A stretch of DNA of 64,000 nucleotides from Mesorhizobium sp. L-8-3 (lineage in GTDB: Bacteria > Pseudomonadota > Alphaproteobacteria > Rhizobiales > Rhizobiaceae): assembly GCF_016756615.1 (NCBI RefSeq), contig NZ_AP023262.1:5519501-5583500 (forward strand), written 5' to 3'. This document shows positions 17,391 to 25,835 of the stretch, piece by piece; within the stretch, counting starts at the first letter, position 1; the number at the start of each line of letters is the position of its first letter. A model generated the notes under the pieces. That model was not told where the DNA came from. It ran no database searches and worked only from the letters and a program-made list of their open reading frames with translations. Made by a program: the position numbers and the translations under genes.

Positions 17391-18230
17391 GTGCCCTACA
17401 AGACATTGCTCGCCGTCATCCAGAACACACACGATATCGACCGCGTGCTGGACCATGTCCTGCCGCTCGCAGCACGGCTGCGCAGCCATGTCGTCGGCAT
17501 TCACGCCGAGCCGATGGCGATCCCCTACACCACCGCGATCGGCTTTCCCGACGCGGAGTATATGCAGGTCACCGCTGACGCCAGCAAGGAACGCGCCGCG
17601 GAACTCGGCAGGAAATTCGGCACCCGCGCAACGGCGGCAGCCGTGCCTCACGAATGGCGCACCATGGAGAGCCTTTCCGGCGACAGCGCGCTCTGCGCGC
17701 TGGCCAGCGCCCGCGCCGCCGACCTGGTGATCGCGGCGCAGAGAGATCCCGCCGACAGCGGAGCGGCCAGTACCAATGTCGACCATCTGCTGTTCGAAAC
17801 GGGCCGCCCGACGCTGTTCCTGCCTTATGCAGGGCCGGTCACCACGACCTTCTCCAAGATCCTCGTTGCCTGGAACGGCACGCGCGAGGCATCGCGCGCG
17901 GTGTTCGACGCGCTCCCCTTCATCATGGAGGCCGACCAGACCGAGATCCTGACCGTCGACGCCCCCGAAGCCGAGGACGAGCCTGCCAAGGTCGCCGGCG
18001 CCGACATCGCGGCCGCCCTCATGCGCCACGGCGCGCATGTGACGGTCGCGGAGGAAAGCTCGGCCGGTATCGGCGTGGGCGCCACGATCGAAAATCATTG
18101 CGTGGAGAACAATACGGATCTGCTGGTGATGGGCGCCTACGGCCATTCGCGGCTGCGCGAGTTCCTGTTCGGCGGCGTGACACGCGATGTGTTGCGGTCG
18201 ATGCCGGTCGCCACTTTCATGTCCCGCTGA
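17391..18230 (+). CDS. Tandem universal stress protein
   Basis: 279 residues, two Usp domains. Domain 1 (about 1-140) begins PYKTLLAVIQNTHD; domain 2 (about 150-279) begins FSKILVAWNGTREASRA and ends with a clear ATP-binding signature, GAYGHSRLREFLFGGVTRDVL (G-x2-G-x9-G). Domain 1 has a degenerate end (DHLLFETGRPTLFLPYAGP) and may not bind ATP. GTG at 17391 is the best start since the frame upstream lacks Usp-like residues. Cytosolic protein of general stress physiology; no partner gene. Confidence 0.87.
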   Translation: MPYKTLLAVIQNTHDIDRVLDHVLPLAARLRSHVVGIHAEPMAIPYTTAIGFPDAEYMQVTADASKERAAELGRKFGTRATAAAVPHEWRTMESLSGDSALCALASARAADLVIAAQRDPADSGAASTNVDHLLFETGRPTLFLPYAGPVTTTFSKILVAWNGTREASRAVFDALPFIMEADQTEILTVDAPEAEDEPAKVAGADIAAALMRHGAHVTVAEESSAGIGVGATIENHCVENNTDLLVMGAYGHSRLREFLFGGVTRDVLRSMPVATFMSR

Positions 18231-18264
18231 CACGCCGCCCGGGAAGGTGTGACACACGCGGCGC

Positions 18265-18286
18265 CCGGGGCTTGCCAACGCCCCGG
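18265..18286 (+). terminator. Hairpin after the usp gene
   Basis: CCGGGGC and GCCCCGG form a 7-bp stem around TTGCCAAC, 35 bases after the usp stop and before gpt. No T run, so intrinsic termination is uncertain. Confidence 0.4.
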
Positions 18287-18357
18287 CATTCCGGCTAATT
18301 CCGCCTGCATTCCTCGATCTTCAGCGCGCCGAGGCGCGCGACCGGAGTGCGCCCGCC

Positions 18358-18852
18358 ATGTCCCTTCCCGAAAAAGCGTTTCCCGTTTCCTGGGATCAGT
18401 TCCATCGCGACGCCCGTGCGCTGGCCTGGCGTCTGGCCGGCGCAGGCAACTGGAGGGCGATCGTCTGCATCACGCGCGGCGGGCTGGTGCCGGCGGCGAT
18501 CATATCGCGCGAGCTCGGCGTGCGGATCATCGAGACGGTCAGCGTCGCCTCCTATCACGACTATGCCGAGCAGGGGCAGTTGAAGGTGCTGAAGGAGATC
18601 TCGGCCCCGCTGCTCGAGAACGGGGGCGAAGGCATACTGATCGTCGACGACCTGACCGATACCGGCAAGACCGCCTCCGTGGTGAAAGCCATGATGCCCA
18701 AGGCGCATTTCGCGACCGTCTATGCCAAGCCCAAAGGACGGCCGCTGGTCGACACCTTCGTCACCGAGGTGTCGCAGGACACCTGGATCTACTTCCCCTG
18801 GGACATGGGCTTCACCTATCAGAAGCCGATCGCCGAAGGGCACGCCGGGTAA
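18358..18852 (+). CDS. gpt: Xanthine phosphoribosyltransferase
   Basis: 164 residues, family-typical. Type I PRTase fold with the PRPP-binding motif GILIVDDLTDTGKT (near residue 95), CITRGGLVPAAIISRELGVR (near 40), and a C-terminal segment DTWIYFPWDMGFTY that matches Gpt proteins (purine stacking Trp). Converts xanthine and guanine plus PRPP to XMP and GMP in purine salvage; in the window it complements the adenine deaminase upstream. Soluble, often membrane associated in E. coli. ATG at 18358; weak GGAG about 12 bases upstream. Confidence 0.9.
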   Translation: MSLPEKAFPVSWDQFHRDARALAWRLAGAGNWRAIVCITRGGLVPAAIISRELGVRIIETVSVASYHDYAEQGQLKVLKEISAPLLENGGEGILIVDDLTDTGKTASVVKAMMPKAHFATVYAKPKGRPLVDTFVTEVSQDTWIYFPWDMGFTYQKPIAEGHAG

Positions 18853-19030
18853 CCGGTTCCTCCAAGGCGAAGATTCGGGCAACAGCCGATTGCCACACGC
18901 CGGTCTTGTGGAAATTTCAACCTGCTATTCTGGCGTTTGCAGCAATTTGCTCTTCAATCTGCTATGATCCGCCACAACATTGAGGGGTGAAATGTGATTC
19001 TCGGCCGATCTCCGGCATGAGGTGACTGCG

Positions 19031-19510
19031 ATGGACCAAGGGGTGGGCGACAATCTTTCACGACCGGCGCGGGCCGCAGCGGGGCCGAGCGCGCTTCAGG
19101 TGGCTGCGCTGCCCTGGCGGCGCAACCGCGGCGGCATCGAGGTCATGCTGATCACCAGCCGCGACACGGGACGTTGGGTGCTGCCCAAGGGTTGGCCCGA
19201 AGGCCCCGAGGAATTCCGCGACGCCGCGGCACGCGAGGCCAAGGAAGAAGCCGGGATCAGCGGCGCCGTCTCGCGCATCGAAGTCGGCCACTACTCCTAC
19301 CTGAAATGCGGCGCCAGCCGGGACCTTTCCTGCGACGTTCTGGTCTACTCGCTGGAGGTCGGCGTGGTCGCCGACAAGTGGAAGGAAAAGGGCCAGCGCA
19401 GGCGCAGATGGGTCAAGCCCGAGAAAGCCGCGCGCATGGTGAACGAGCCCGATCTCGCCGTGCTGATCGAGACCTTCGCCAGCAGTTCTGTCCGCATCGC
19501 CGCGGAATAG
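19031..19510 (+). CDS. Nudix hydrolase
   Basis: 159 residues from ATG 19031 (a GTG at 19022 is an alternative). A perfect Nudix box is visible at about residue 57-79: G-x5-E-x7-REAKEEAGI, preceded by TGRWVLPKG. The rest (ALPWRRNRGGIEVMLITSR, then VYSLEVGVVADKWKEKGQRRRRWVK) resembles the diadenosine/diphosphoinositol polyphosphate hydrolase-like Nudix proteins of rhizobia. Hydrolyses a nucleoside diphosphate linked to another moiety; the substrate cannot be read. Monocistronic; followed by a 670-base gap before nrdJ. Confidence 0.88.
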   Translation: MDQGVGDNLSRPARAAAGPSALQVAALPWRRNRGGIEVMLITSRDTGRWVLPKGWPEGPEEFRDAAAREAKEEAGISGAVSRIEVGHYSYLKCGASRDLSCDVLVYSLEVGVVADKWKEKGQRRRRWVKPEKAARMVNEPDLAVLIETFASSSVRIAAE

Positions 19511-19899
19511 GCTTTCCCCTCGCCGATATCCGAACATTGCCGTCGCCGGCGCCTCCTCTGTCCGCCATGGCAGGCAGCGAAACGCCCCTTTCGCCAACCC
19601 TGGCGACTCGGGCCAGCACCCTCCCCATCCCCGATATCCACACGCCACACGCACAACATATAGCGGTCACAAAACTTCCAAGAAACGAATCCTTGACGGC
19701 CTCCGGCGAGTCGCTTTTTATGGGTCATGCGCTCTTGTTGAGGGTGCGGCCGGGCAGTGTGTAGTCCCGGTCTTTTTTCCGGACTCAGGTGCGTTTTCAT
19801 CGCGGTTCCGCCCGTTTCACGAGGCCGGGCGGGGAGTTTGGTGTGCGGGTTTTCGAGGGCGAAGGGGACAATTGGCGGGCTGGTGGAAATCTTCTGTTA

Positions 19900-19915
19900 A
19901 CACTATATTTAGTGT
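19900..19915. promoter_or_regulatory. NrdR box 1 upstream of nrdJ
   Basis: ACACTATATTTAGTGT matches the palindromic NrdR consensus (acaCwAtATaTwGtgt) almost perfectly. NrdR is the ATP/dATP-sensing repressor of ribonucleotide reductase genes. Located 265 bases before the nrdJ start, next to a second box. Confidence 0.82.
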
Positions 19916-19930
19916 TTGCAGCCATGCTCG

Positions 19931-19946
19931 GCACTAGATAGCGTGA
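19931..19946. promoter_or_regulatory. NrdR box 2 upstream of nrdJ
   Basis: GCACTAGATAGCGTGA is a weaker NrdR-type palindrome (CACTA / TAGCGTG). Its centre is 31 bp from that of box 1, about three helical turns, which is the usual tandem arrangement for NrdR tetramer binding. Confidence 0.72.
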
Positions 19947-20179
19947 ATTTCCCTCCCTGAGGGAATCGAAATCAACGAGTTGTGTCGGACCCGTGGAGGG
20001 TCTGTCGAAGGCCGGGCGGCGCGCTCCCCTAGAGGAGGGTCTATGGCGTTTGGACGGATCACGGCGGATGGAGATCCGGATACCCCAAAGGGTTTCCGGC
20101 GGCGGCGGACCGCGTCTTTTCGGATTGGCCGTGAAGGCCTGTGGAAAAGGCGCTATATATAGACAAAGGGACTAAGGCT

Positions 20180-23100
20180 ATGCGCATCGAGCGGCGTTTC
20201 ACCAAGGCTGGACAGAGCGCTTATGCGGAGATCGAATTCCGCAAGGCGCTTTCCGAGATCAGGAACCCGGACGGGTCGGTCGTCTTCCGCCTCGACGACA
20301 TCGACGTGCCCGCTCAGTTCTCCCAGGTCGCCGCCGACATCCTGGCCCAGAAATATTTCCGCAAGGCGGGGGTCCCTGCCCGCCTGAAGAAGATCGAGGA
20401 GAACGGCGTTCCCTCCTTCCTCTGGCGCTCCGTGCCCGACGAGGCGGAACTCGCCAAGCTGCCCGAGAACGAGCGCTACGGCTCCGAGACCGACGCCCGC
20501 CAGGTCTTCGACCGTCTCGCCGGCACCTGGACCTACTGGGGCTGGAAAGGCGGCTATTTCAAGGGCGAGGACGACGCGCGCGCCTTCCGCGACGAGCTCG
20601 CCTATATGCTGGCCACCCAGCGCGTGGCGCCCAATTCGCCGCAATGGTTCAACACCGGCCTGCACTGGGCCTATGGCATCGACGGTCCCGGCCAGGGCCA
20701 TTTCTACGTCGACCCCTTCACCGGCAAGCTGACCAGGTCCAAGTCGGCCTATGAGCATCCGCAGCCGCATGCCTGCTTCATCCAGTCGGTCGCCGACGAC
20801 CTCGTCAACGAGGGCGGCATCATGGATCTGTGGGTACGCGAGGCGCGCCTGTTCAAATACGGCTCCGGCACCGGCTCGAACTTCTCGCATCTGCGCGGCG
20901 AAGGCGAGAAGCTGTCGGGCGGCGGCCGCTCGTCCGGCCTGATGAGCTTCCTCAAGATCGGCGACCGCGCCGCCGGCGCCATCAAGTCGGGCGGCACGAC
21001 GCGCCGCGCCGCCAAGATGGTCGTGGTCGATGTCGACCACCCCGACATCGAGGCCTATATCGACTGGAAGGTGAACGAGGAGCAGAAGGTCGCGGCCCTC
21101 GTGACCGGCTCCAAGATCGTCCGCCAGCACCTCACCGCCATCATGAAGGCCTGCGTCAACTGCGAAGGCCATGACGACGACTGCTTCGACCCCGCCATCA
21201 ACACCGCGCTTAAGCGCGAGATCAAGGCGGCCAAGAAGAATGCCGTGCCGGAGAACTATATCAAGCGCGTCATCCAGTTCGCCAGGCAGGGCTACACCCA
21301 GATCGAGTTCAAGACCTACGACACCGACTGGGATTCGGAAGCCTATCTCACCGTCTCCGGCCAGAACTCCAACAATTCGGTCTCGCTGAAGGACGATTTC
21401 CTGCGCGCCGTCGAGAAGGACGAGGACTGGAACCTGATCCGCCGCATCGACGGCAAGGTCGGCAAGACGCTGAAGGCGCGCGACCTGTGGGAGAAGATCG
21501 GCTACGCCGCCTGGGCGTCGGCCGATCCGGGCCTGCATTTCAACACGACCATGAACGACTGGCACACCTCGCCGGCGGCCGGCCCGATCCGCGCGTCCAA
21601 TCCGTGCTCGGAATACATGTTCCTGGACGACACGGCCTGCAACCTCGCCTCGATCAACCTTCTGACCTATCGCAATGCCGACGGCTCGATCGACATCGAG
21701 CGCTACGAGCATACGGTGCGGCTGTGGACCATCGTGCTCGAGATCTCGGTGATGATGGCGCAGTTCCCGTCGAAGGAAATCGCCAAGCTCTCCTACGAAT
21801 ACCGCACGCTGGGCCTCGGCTACGCCAATATCGGCGGCCTGCTGATGACCTCGGGCATCCCTTACGACTCCCGCGAAGGCCGCGCCATCTGCGGCGCGCT
21901 CACCGCAATCATGACCGGCGTGGCCTATGCCACCTCGGCCGAGATGGCTTCCGAGCTCGGCGCCTTCCCCGACTATGACCGCAACGCCGTCAACATGCTG
22001 CGCGTCATGCGCAACCACCGCCGCGCCGCCTATGGCGAGAAGGACGGCTACGAGAAGCTGTCGGTCAATCCGGTGCCGCTCGTCGCCGAGGACTGCCCGC
22101 AGCCGGAACTGATGGCCCATGCCCGCGCCGCCTGGGACCGCGCCATCGAGCTCGGAGAGGAGCACGGCTACCGCAATGCCCAAGCCACGGTGATCGCGCC
22201 GACCGGCACGATCGGCCTGGTCATGGATTGCGACACCACCGGCATCGAGCCCGACTTCGCGCTGGTGAAGTTCAAGAAGCTCGCCGGCGGCGGCTATTTC
22301 AAGATCATCAACCGCGCCGTGCCGGAAGCGCTGCGCACGCTGGGCTATTCCGAAAGCCAGATCGCCGAGATCGAGGCCTATGCGGTTGGCCACGGCAATT
22401 TGAACCAGGCGCCCGCCATCAACCCGGCCTCGCTCAGGGCCAAGGGCTTCACCGATGAGAAGATCGAAGCGCTGAACGCCGCGCTGAAGCAGGCCTTCGA
22501 CATCAAGTTCGTCTTCAATAAATGGACGCTGGGCGAGGATTTCTGCAAGGAGGTCCTCGGCCTCACCGACGAGCAGCTCAACGACTTCTCCTTCGAGATG
22601 CTGCCGGCGCTGGGCTTCTCCCGCAAGGACATCGAGGCGGCCAACATCCATGTCTGCGGCGCGATGACGCTGGAAGGCGCGCCCTTCCTGAAGGCCGAGC
22701 ACCTGCCCGTCTTCGACTGCGCCAATCCCTGCGGCAAGATCGGCAAGCGCTATCTTTCGGTGGAATCGCATATCCGCATGATGGCCGCGGCCCAGCCCTT
22801 CATCTCCGGCGCCATCTCCAAGACCATCAACATGCCGAACGAGGCGACGGTCGAGGACTGCAAGGAAGCCTATATGCTCTCCTGGAAGCTGGCGCTGAAA
22901 GCCAACGCGCTCTACCGCGACGGCTCCAAGCTCAGCCAGCCGCTCAACGCCTCGCTGATCGCCGACGACGAGGACGAGGACGACCTGATCGAGGAGCTGG
23001 TCTCGGCGCCGACGGCCGCCAAGGCGGTGACGGTGACGGAGAAGATCGTCGAGCGTATCGTCGAGCGTGTCGTGCGCGACCGGGAGAAGCTGCCCAACCG

Positions 23101-23992
23101 CCGCAAGGGTTATACGCAAAAGGCGGTGGTCGGCGGACACAAGGTCTATCTGCGCACCGGCGAGTTCGACGACGGCCGGCTGGGCGAGATCTTCATCGAC
23201 ATGCACAAGGAAGGTGCGGCCTTCCGTGCGATGATGAACAATTTCGCCATCGCCATCTCGCTCGGCCTGCAATATGGCGTGCCGCTGGAGGAATATGTGG
23301 AGGCCTTCACCTTCACCAAATTCGAGCCGGCCGGCATGGTGCAGGGCAACGACGCGATCAAGAACGCGACGTCGATCCTCGACTATGTGTTCCGCGAGCT
23401 CGCGATCTCCTATCTCGGCCGCAACGACCTCGCCCATGTCGACACTTCGGATTTCTCCAACACCGCGCTCGGCCGCGGCATCAACGAGGGTCGCGCCACG
23501 CCTTTCTCGAAAGGCCTGACCCGCGGCGCCTCGCCGCTGAAGGTGGTGAGCGGTATCTCCGGCTCGGATCCGAAGGGCATGGCGGGAGGATCGAATCCCG
23601 CTGCCGCGCCCGCCCGCCCCGCGACGACGGCCTTCGCCGGCTCCAATGTCAGGGCGATCTCGTCGGGCGCGACGGTGACGGCGCTGAAGCCCGCTTTTGC
23701 GGAACTGCGCGAGGAATCGACCGCCTTCAAGCGCGACTACGAGGAGCGCGCCAAAGAGCTGGCCGAAGACATCGCCGGAGACGCGGAAGAAGCATCCGCC
23801 GACGCCCTCTTCACCGACGCCGCTGCCAAGGAAGCCTCCGACGCCAAGGCGCTCGCCGCCGAACGCCGCAGCCGCGCGATCATGCAGGGCTACACCGGCA
23901 ACATGTGTTCGGAGTGCCAGAACTTCACCATGGTGCGTAATGGCACTTGCGAGAAGTGCGACACTTGCGGCGCGACGAGTGGGTGTTCGTGA
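20180..23992 (+). CDS. nrdJ: Class II (adenosylcobalamin-dependent) ribonucleotide reductase
   Basis: 1270 residues, the long NrdJ form common in alphaproteobacteria. Reduces ribonucleotides to deoxyribonucleotides with AdoCbl. Seen: first half with PHACFIQSVADDL (a redox-Cys region, Cys199), the radical-site finger loop NPCSEYMFLDD with Cys476 and Glu478, VIAPTGTIGLVMDCDTTGIEPD, NMPNEATVEDCKEAYMLSWK, and a C-terminal Cys-rich tail (CSECQNFTMVRNGTCEKCDTCG) that relays electrons or binds zinc. ATG 20180 is preferred to an upstream in-frame ATG at 20141 because the conserved N-terminus starts here. Two NrdR boxes lie upstream. The only dNTP-producing reductase seen in the window. Confidence 0.96.
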   Translation: MRIERRFTKAGQSAYAEIEFRKALSEIRNPDGSVVFRLDDIDVPAQFSQVAADILAQKYFRKAGVPARLKKIEENGVPSFLWRSVPDEAELAKLPENERYGSETDARQVFDRLAGTWTYWGWKGGYFKGEDDARAFRDELAYMLATQRVAPNSPQWFNTGLHWAYGIDGPGQGHFYVDPFTGKLTRSKSAYEHPQPHACFIQSVADDLVNEGGIMDLWVREARLFKYGSGTGSNFSHLRGEGEKLSGGGRSSGLMSFLKIGDRAAGAIKSGGTTRRAAKMVVVDVDHPDIEAYIDWKVNEEQKVAALVTGSKIVRQHLTAIMKACVNCEGHDDDCFDPAINTALKREIKAAKKNAVPENYIKRVIQFARQGYTQIEFKTYDTDWDSEAYLTVSGQNSNNSVSLKDDFLRAVEKDEDWNLIRRIDGKVGKTLKARDLWEKIGYAAWASADPGLHFNTTMNDWHTSPAAGPIRASNPCSEYMFLDDTACNLASINLLTYRNADGSIDIERYEHTVRLWTIVLEISVMMAQFPSKEIAKLSYEYRTLGLGYANIGGLLMTSGIPYDSREGRAICGALTAIMTGVAYATSAEMASELGAFPDYDRNAVNMLRVMRNHRRAAYGEKDGYEKLSVNPVPLVAEDCPQPELMAHARAAWDRAIELGEEHGYRNAQATVIAPTGTIGLVMDCDTTGIEPDFALVKFKKLAGGGYFKIINRAVPEALRTLGYSESQIAEIEAYAVGHGNLNQAPAINPASLRAKGFTDEKIEALNAALKQAFDIKFVFNKWTLGEDFCKEVLGLTDEQLNDFSFEMLPALGFSRKDIEAANIHVCGAMTLEGAPFLKAEHLPVFDCANPCGKIGKRYLSVESHIRMMAAAQPFISGAISKTINMPNEATVEDCKEAYMLSWKLALKANALYRDGSKLSQPLNASLIADDEDEDDLIEELVSAPTAAKAVTVTEKIVERIVERVVRDREKLPNRRKGYTQKAVVGGHKVYLRTGEFDDGRLGEIFIDMHKEGAAFRAMMNNFAIAISLGLQYGVPLEEYVEAFTFTKFEPAGMVQGNDAIKNATSILDYVFRELAISYLGRNDLAHVDTSDFSNTALGRGINEGRATPFSKGLTRGASPLKVVSGISGSDPKGMAGGSNPAAAPARPATTAFAGSNVRAISSGATVTALKPAFAELREESTAFKRDYEERAKELAEDIAGDAEEASADALFTDAAAKEASDAKALAAERRSRAIMQGYTGNMCSECQNFTMVRNGTCEKCDTCGATSGCS

Positions 23993-24657
23993 GAGGCGAG
24001 ATGAGCGGCGGCGGAGCGAGCCACAACTTTCCTGCTTTCTCTGCCAATCACCGTGCCGAGAGTGAAAACCCCAACTGGATATTCCAATTCCCGGGCGGCT
24101 CCGCTCGGGAATTGGACTTCGAAATTCTCTCTGGATCCATCGATTCTTGATCGTCAGTGCGAGATCAGGTGGAATTGGAACTCGGATTACCCGTGCAAAG
24201 TTGTTCTCGTTCCCATTCTCCTCGATTGAACAGGGTCACATCGACCCGTGGCGGCCGATTGCTGTTCCAGTTCCATTGAATCGAAAAGCGGTAGGCGATT
24301 GCGATTGACGCAAAGTTTGCGACGCGCGTCTTGAATCGGCCAGCGTTGTCCCACTCGCCCCCGGTTTGAACCAGTTGCAACGGGTCATCACGTAGGGCGA
24401 TAGCATCGTCAACCTTCGCCACAACAAGTCGCTATGCCCCTTTTGGCTCCTACGACATTCCGTCCTTCAACCTATGCCCGGCGAAGGGATCGCGCCTTCT
24501 CGGCAAATAGCAGGTCGTTTGGGGCCGGAGAACGAACCCGCTGCGCGGGAGGGCGCCCGCGGTTGAGGTAGAGGGCACAGGCCGGGAGCTGCGCCCGCAT
24601 TGAGCGTGGTTTGGCTGAGGCAGAGCATGACGGGCTTCTTCAACAAGGAGCCTGACC
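23993..24657. other. Non-coding stretch after nrdJ with a strong hairpin
   Basis: CCAATTCCCG (24084-24093) pairs with CGGGAATTGG (24106-24115), and the loop contains a further GCGG/CCGC pairing, giving a long stem about 90 bases after nrdJ; it may terminate nrdJ mRNA. An 85-codon minus-strand frame (24165-24422, GTG start) matches no family I know and is not annotated. Otherwise I see no gene. Base composition falls toward the island that starts at 24.66 kb. Confidence 0.5.
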
Positions 24658-24795
24658 ATGCCCCATCCCGTTCTCGATGCACCGATCAGCCCGCTGCGCC
24701 AGCGGCTGATCGACGACATGGCCCTGCGGCGTTTCTCGCGGGAGACGCAGCGCAACTATCTCCGCGACATCAGCCGAAAATCGAAATCCCCATAG
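24658..24795 (+). pseudogene. Truncated tyrosine recombinase (integrase) N-terminus
   Basis: 45 codons then a stop. The protein starts MPHPVLDAPISPLRQRLIDD and continues with ALRRFSRETQRNYLRDI, a clear SAM-like N-terminal (core-binding) domain of XerD-type integrases, of the kind that often travels with IS91-like transposases. After residue 40 the match ends and the catalytic domain (R-H-R-Y) is missing, so it cannot be active. It marks the left edge of the accessory region 24.66-30.9 kb. Bases 24796-25076 after it hold no gene that I recognise. Confidence 0.7.
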
Positions 24796-25076
24796 TCATT
24801 GACAGTGGCCCGCGGGTTCCTTCCTCGGGGACTTTCGTACGCCTGCCGGCGCCCGAAACTCTTCACGGAAACGGACAGGCTGCTTTTCGACTGCTGCTAG
24901 CGATAAGCTGTCGTTCAGCATCCGGTCTGGAGGCATCGTGACGAGATTTAGGTTTCTGCCCCAAGACAAAGCCGAGGCTTATGCACAACTTTATTGACCA
25001 GCAGGCTTGGTTGTCCCTTGGAACTTGAACCAATCTTAGACTCAGTGTCTTCTCAGGGCAATTTTTGGGAGTAGAC

Positions 25077-25442
25077 ATGCAATCTGGCTCGTTTCAACAC
25101 CGCGTGTGGCAATGGATTGTCGCGTGCTTTCCGACGTCGGCGCAACTCAATGTACAGGAGCGTAATCATCGCTTCCTCGAAGAGGCGCTCGAACTCGCTC
25201 AGGCCAACTCCTGCACAAAGGAGGAGGCACTCGAACTGGTGGAATACGTGTTCGGTAGGGCGAAAGGTGACGTACGCCAAGAAGTTGGTGGCGTCCTCGT
25301 AACGCTCGCAGCCCTCTGCAACGCGACCAGTGTCGACATGGATGAGGCCGCCGAGCAGGAACTGCACAGGAACTGGTCCCGCATTGATAGAATCCGCGCC
25401 AAGCAAGCGGCCAGACCTCAGGGATCGGCTCTTCCTCAATGA
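25077..25442 (+). CDS. MazG-like NTP pyrophosphohydrolase-family protein
   Basis: 121 residues. The pattern NVQERNHRFLEEALELAQ, then VFGRAKGDVRQEVGGVLVTLAALC, is that of MazG/all-alpha NTP-pyrophosphatase-like proteins, with the ExxE-type Mg-binding Glu residues in the first helix and a D-x(2)-QEVGG block in the second. Such proteins in phages and mobile elements hydrolyse (d)NTPs to monophosphates. ATG at 25077 with GGGAG five bases upstream; the open frame starts four codons earlier at a TTG. First gene of the plus-strand part of the island, 69 bases before the toxin-like gene. Family call moderate; activity and substrate inferred. Confidence 0.68.
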   Translation: MQSGSFQHRVWQWIVACFPTSAQLNVQERNHRFLEEALELAQANSCTKEEALELVEYVFGRAKGDVRQEVGGVLVTLAALCNATSVDMDEAAEQELHRNWSRIDRIRAKQAARPQGSALPQ

Positions 25443-25511
25443 ACGTCTTAGCCGATCAGCGTGGCGCAAGCCTCGCCACCGAGTATTGCGCAAGCGGACG
25501 CTGACTCGCGG

Positions 25512-25835
25512 ATGCAGATTTCGTATGGGACGGCCGACTTAAAGCATTGTTGCCTCAACCGTGACGTAGCGGAACAACGGTTTGGAAGAACATATGCAGA
25601 CCGCTTGGTCACCGAGCTAGCGGATGCGGAAGCTTGCGAGAATGTCCAGGAGTGGCAGGAGATCCTGGGGGGGAACTTGACCATCAATGACGATGAGAGC
25701 TTTGAAGTCGCTATCGGTTCGAGCTACACGGCGACCTTCGTGAGCGTGGATCAGAACGCCGCACTAACGAAAGCCGGACGGATTGACTGGGCCAGCGTTG
25801 AATTTGTGAAGCTGACAGCCATATCGGAAGTATGA
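25512..25835 (+). CDS. HigB-like (RelE/ParE superfamily) toxin
   Basis: 107 residues. Starts MQISYGTADLKHCCLNRDVAEQ, continues with FGRTYADRLVTELADAEACEN and ends with DWASVEFVKLTAI, the strand pattern of HigB/killer-family toxins (compare typical I.F....L.....D...A...LG...A..L...L..L..A.....L). ATG 25512 gives the family-like N-terminus; a GTG at 25461 in frame is an alternative start. Its stop overlaps the start of the next gene by four bases (ATGA), which implies coupled synthesis with the HTH-protease protein. No conserved catalytic residues can be named, so toxicity is inferred from fold and context. Confidence 0.62.
   Translation: MQISYGTADLKHCCLNRDVAEQRFGRTYADRLVTELADAEACENVQEWQEILGGNLTINDDESFEVAIGSSYTATFVSVDQNAALTKAGRIDWASVEFVKLTAISEV

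Noticed and set aside
19950..20180. Cobalamin riboswitch before nrdJ
   Set aside because: I could not find the conserved B12 box (GCCACTG) or a matching layout.
20153..23437. 1094-codon open frame on the minus strand
   Set aside because: Antisense shadow of nrdJ; composition is His/Asp/Ala/Gly-rich from codon bias and no motif is present.
24165..24422. 85-codon minus-strand frame with GTG start
   Set aside because: Weak ribosome site and no recognisable family; could be real but cannot be supported.
24658..24795. Active integrase
   Set aside because: Only the N-terminal domain is present; the catalytic residues are missing.
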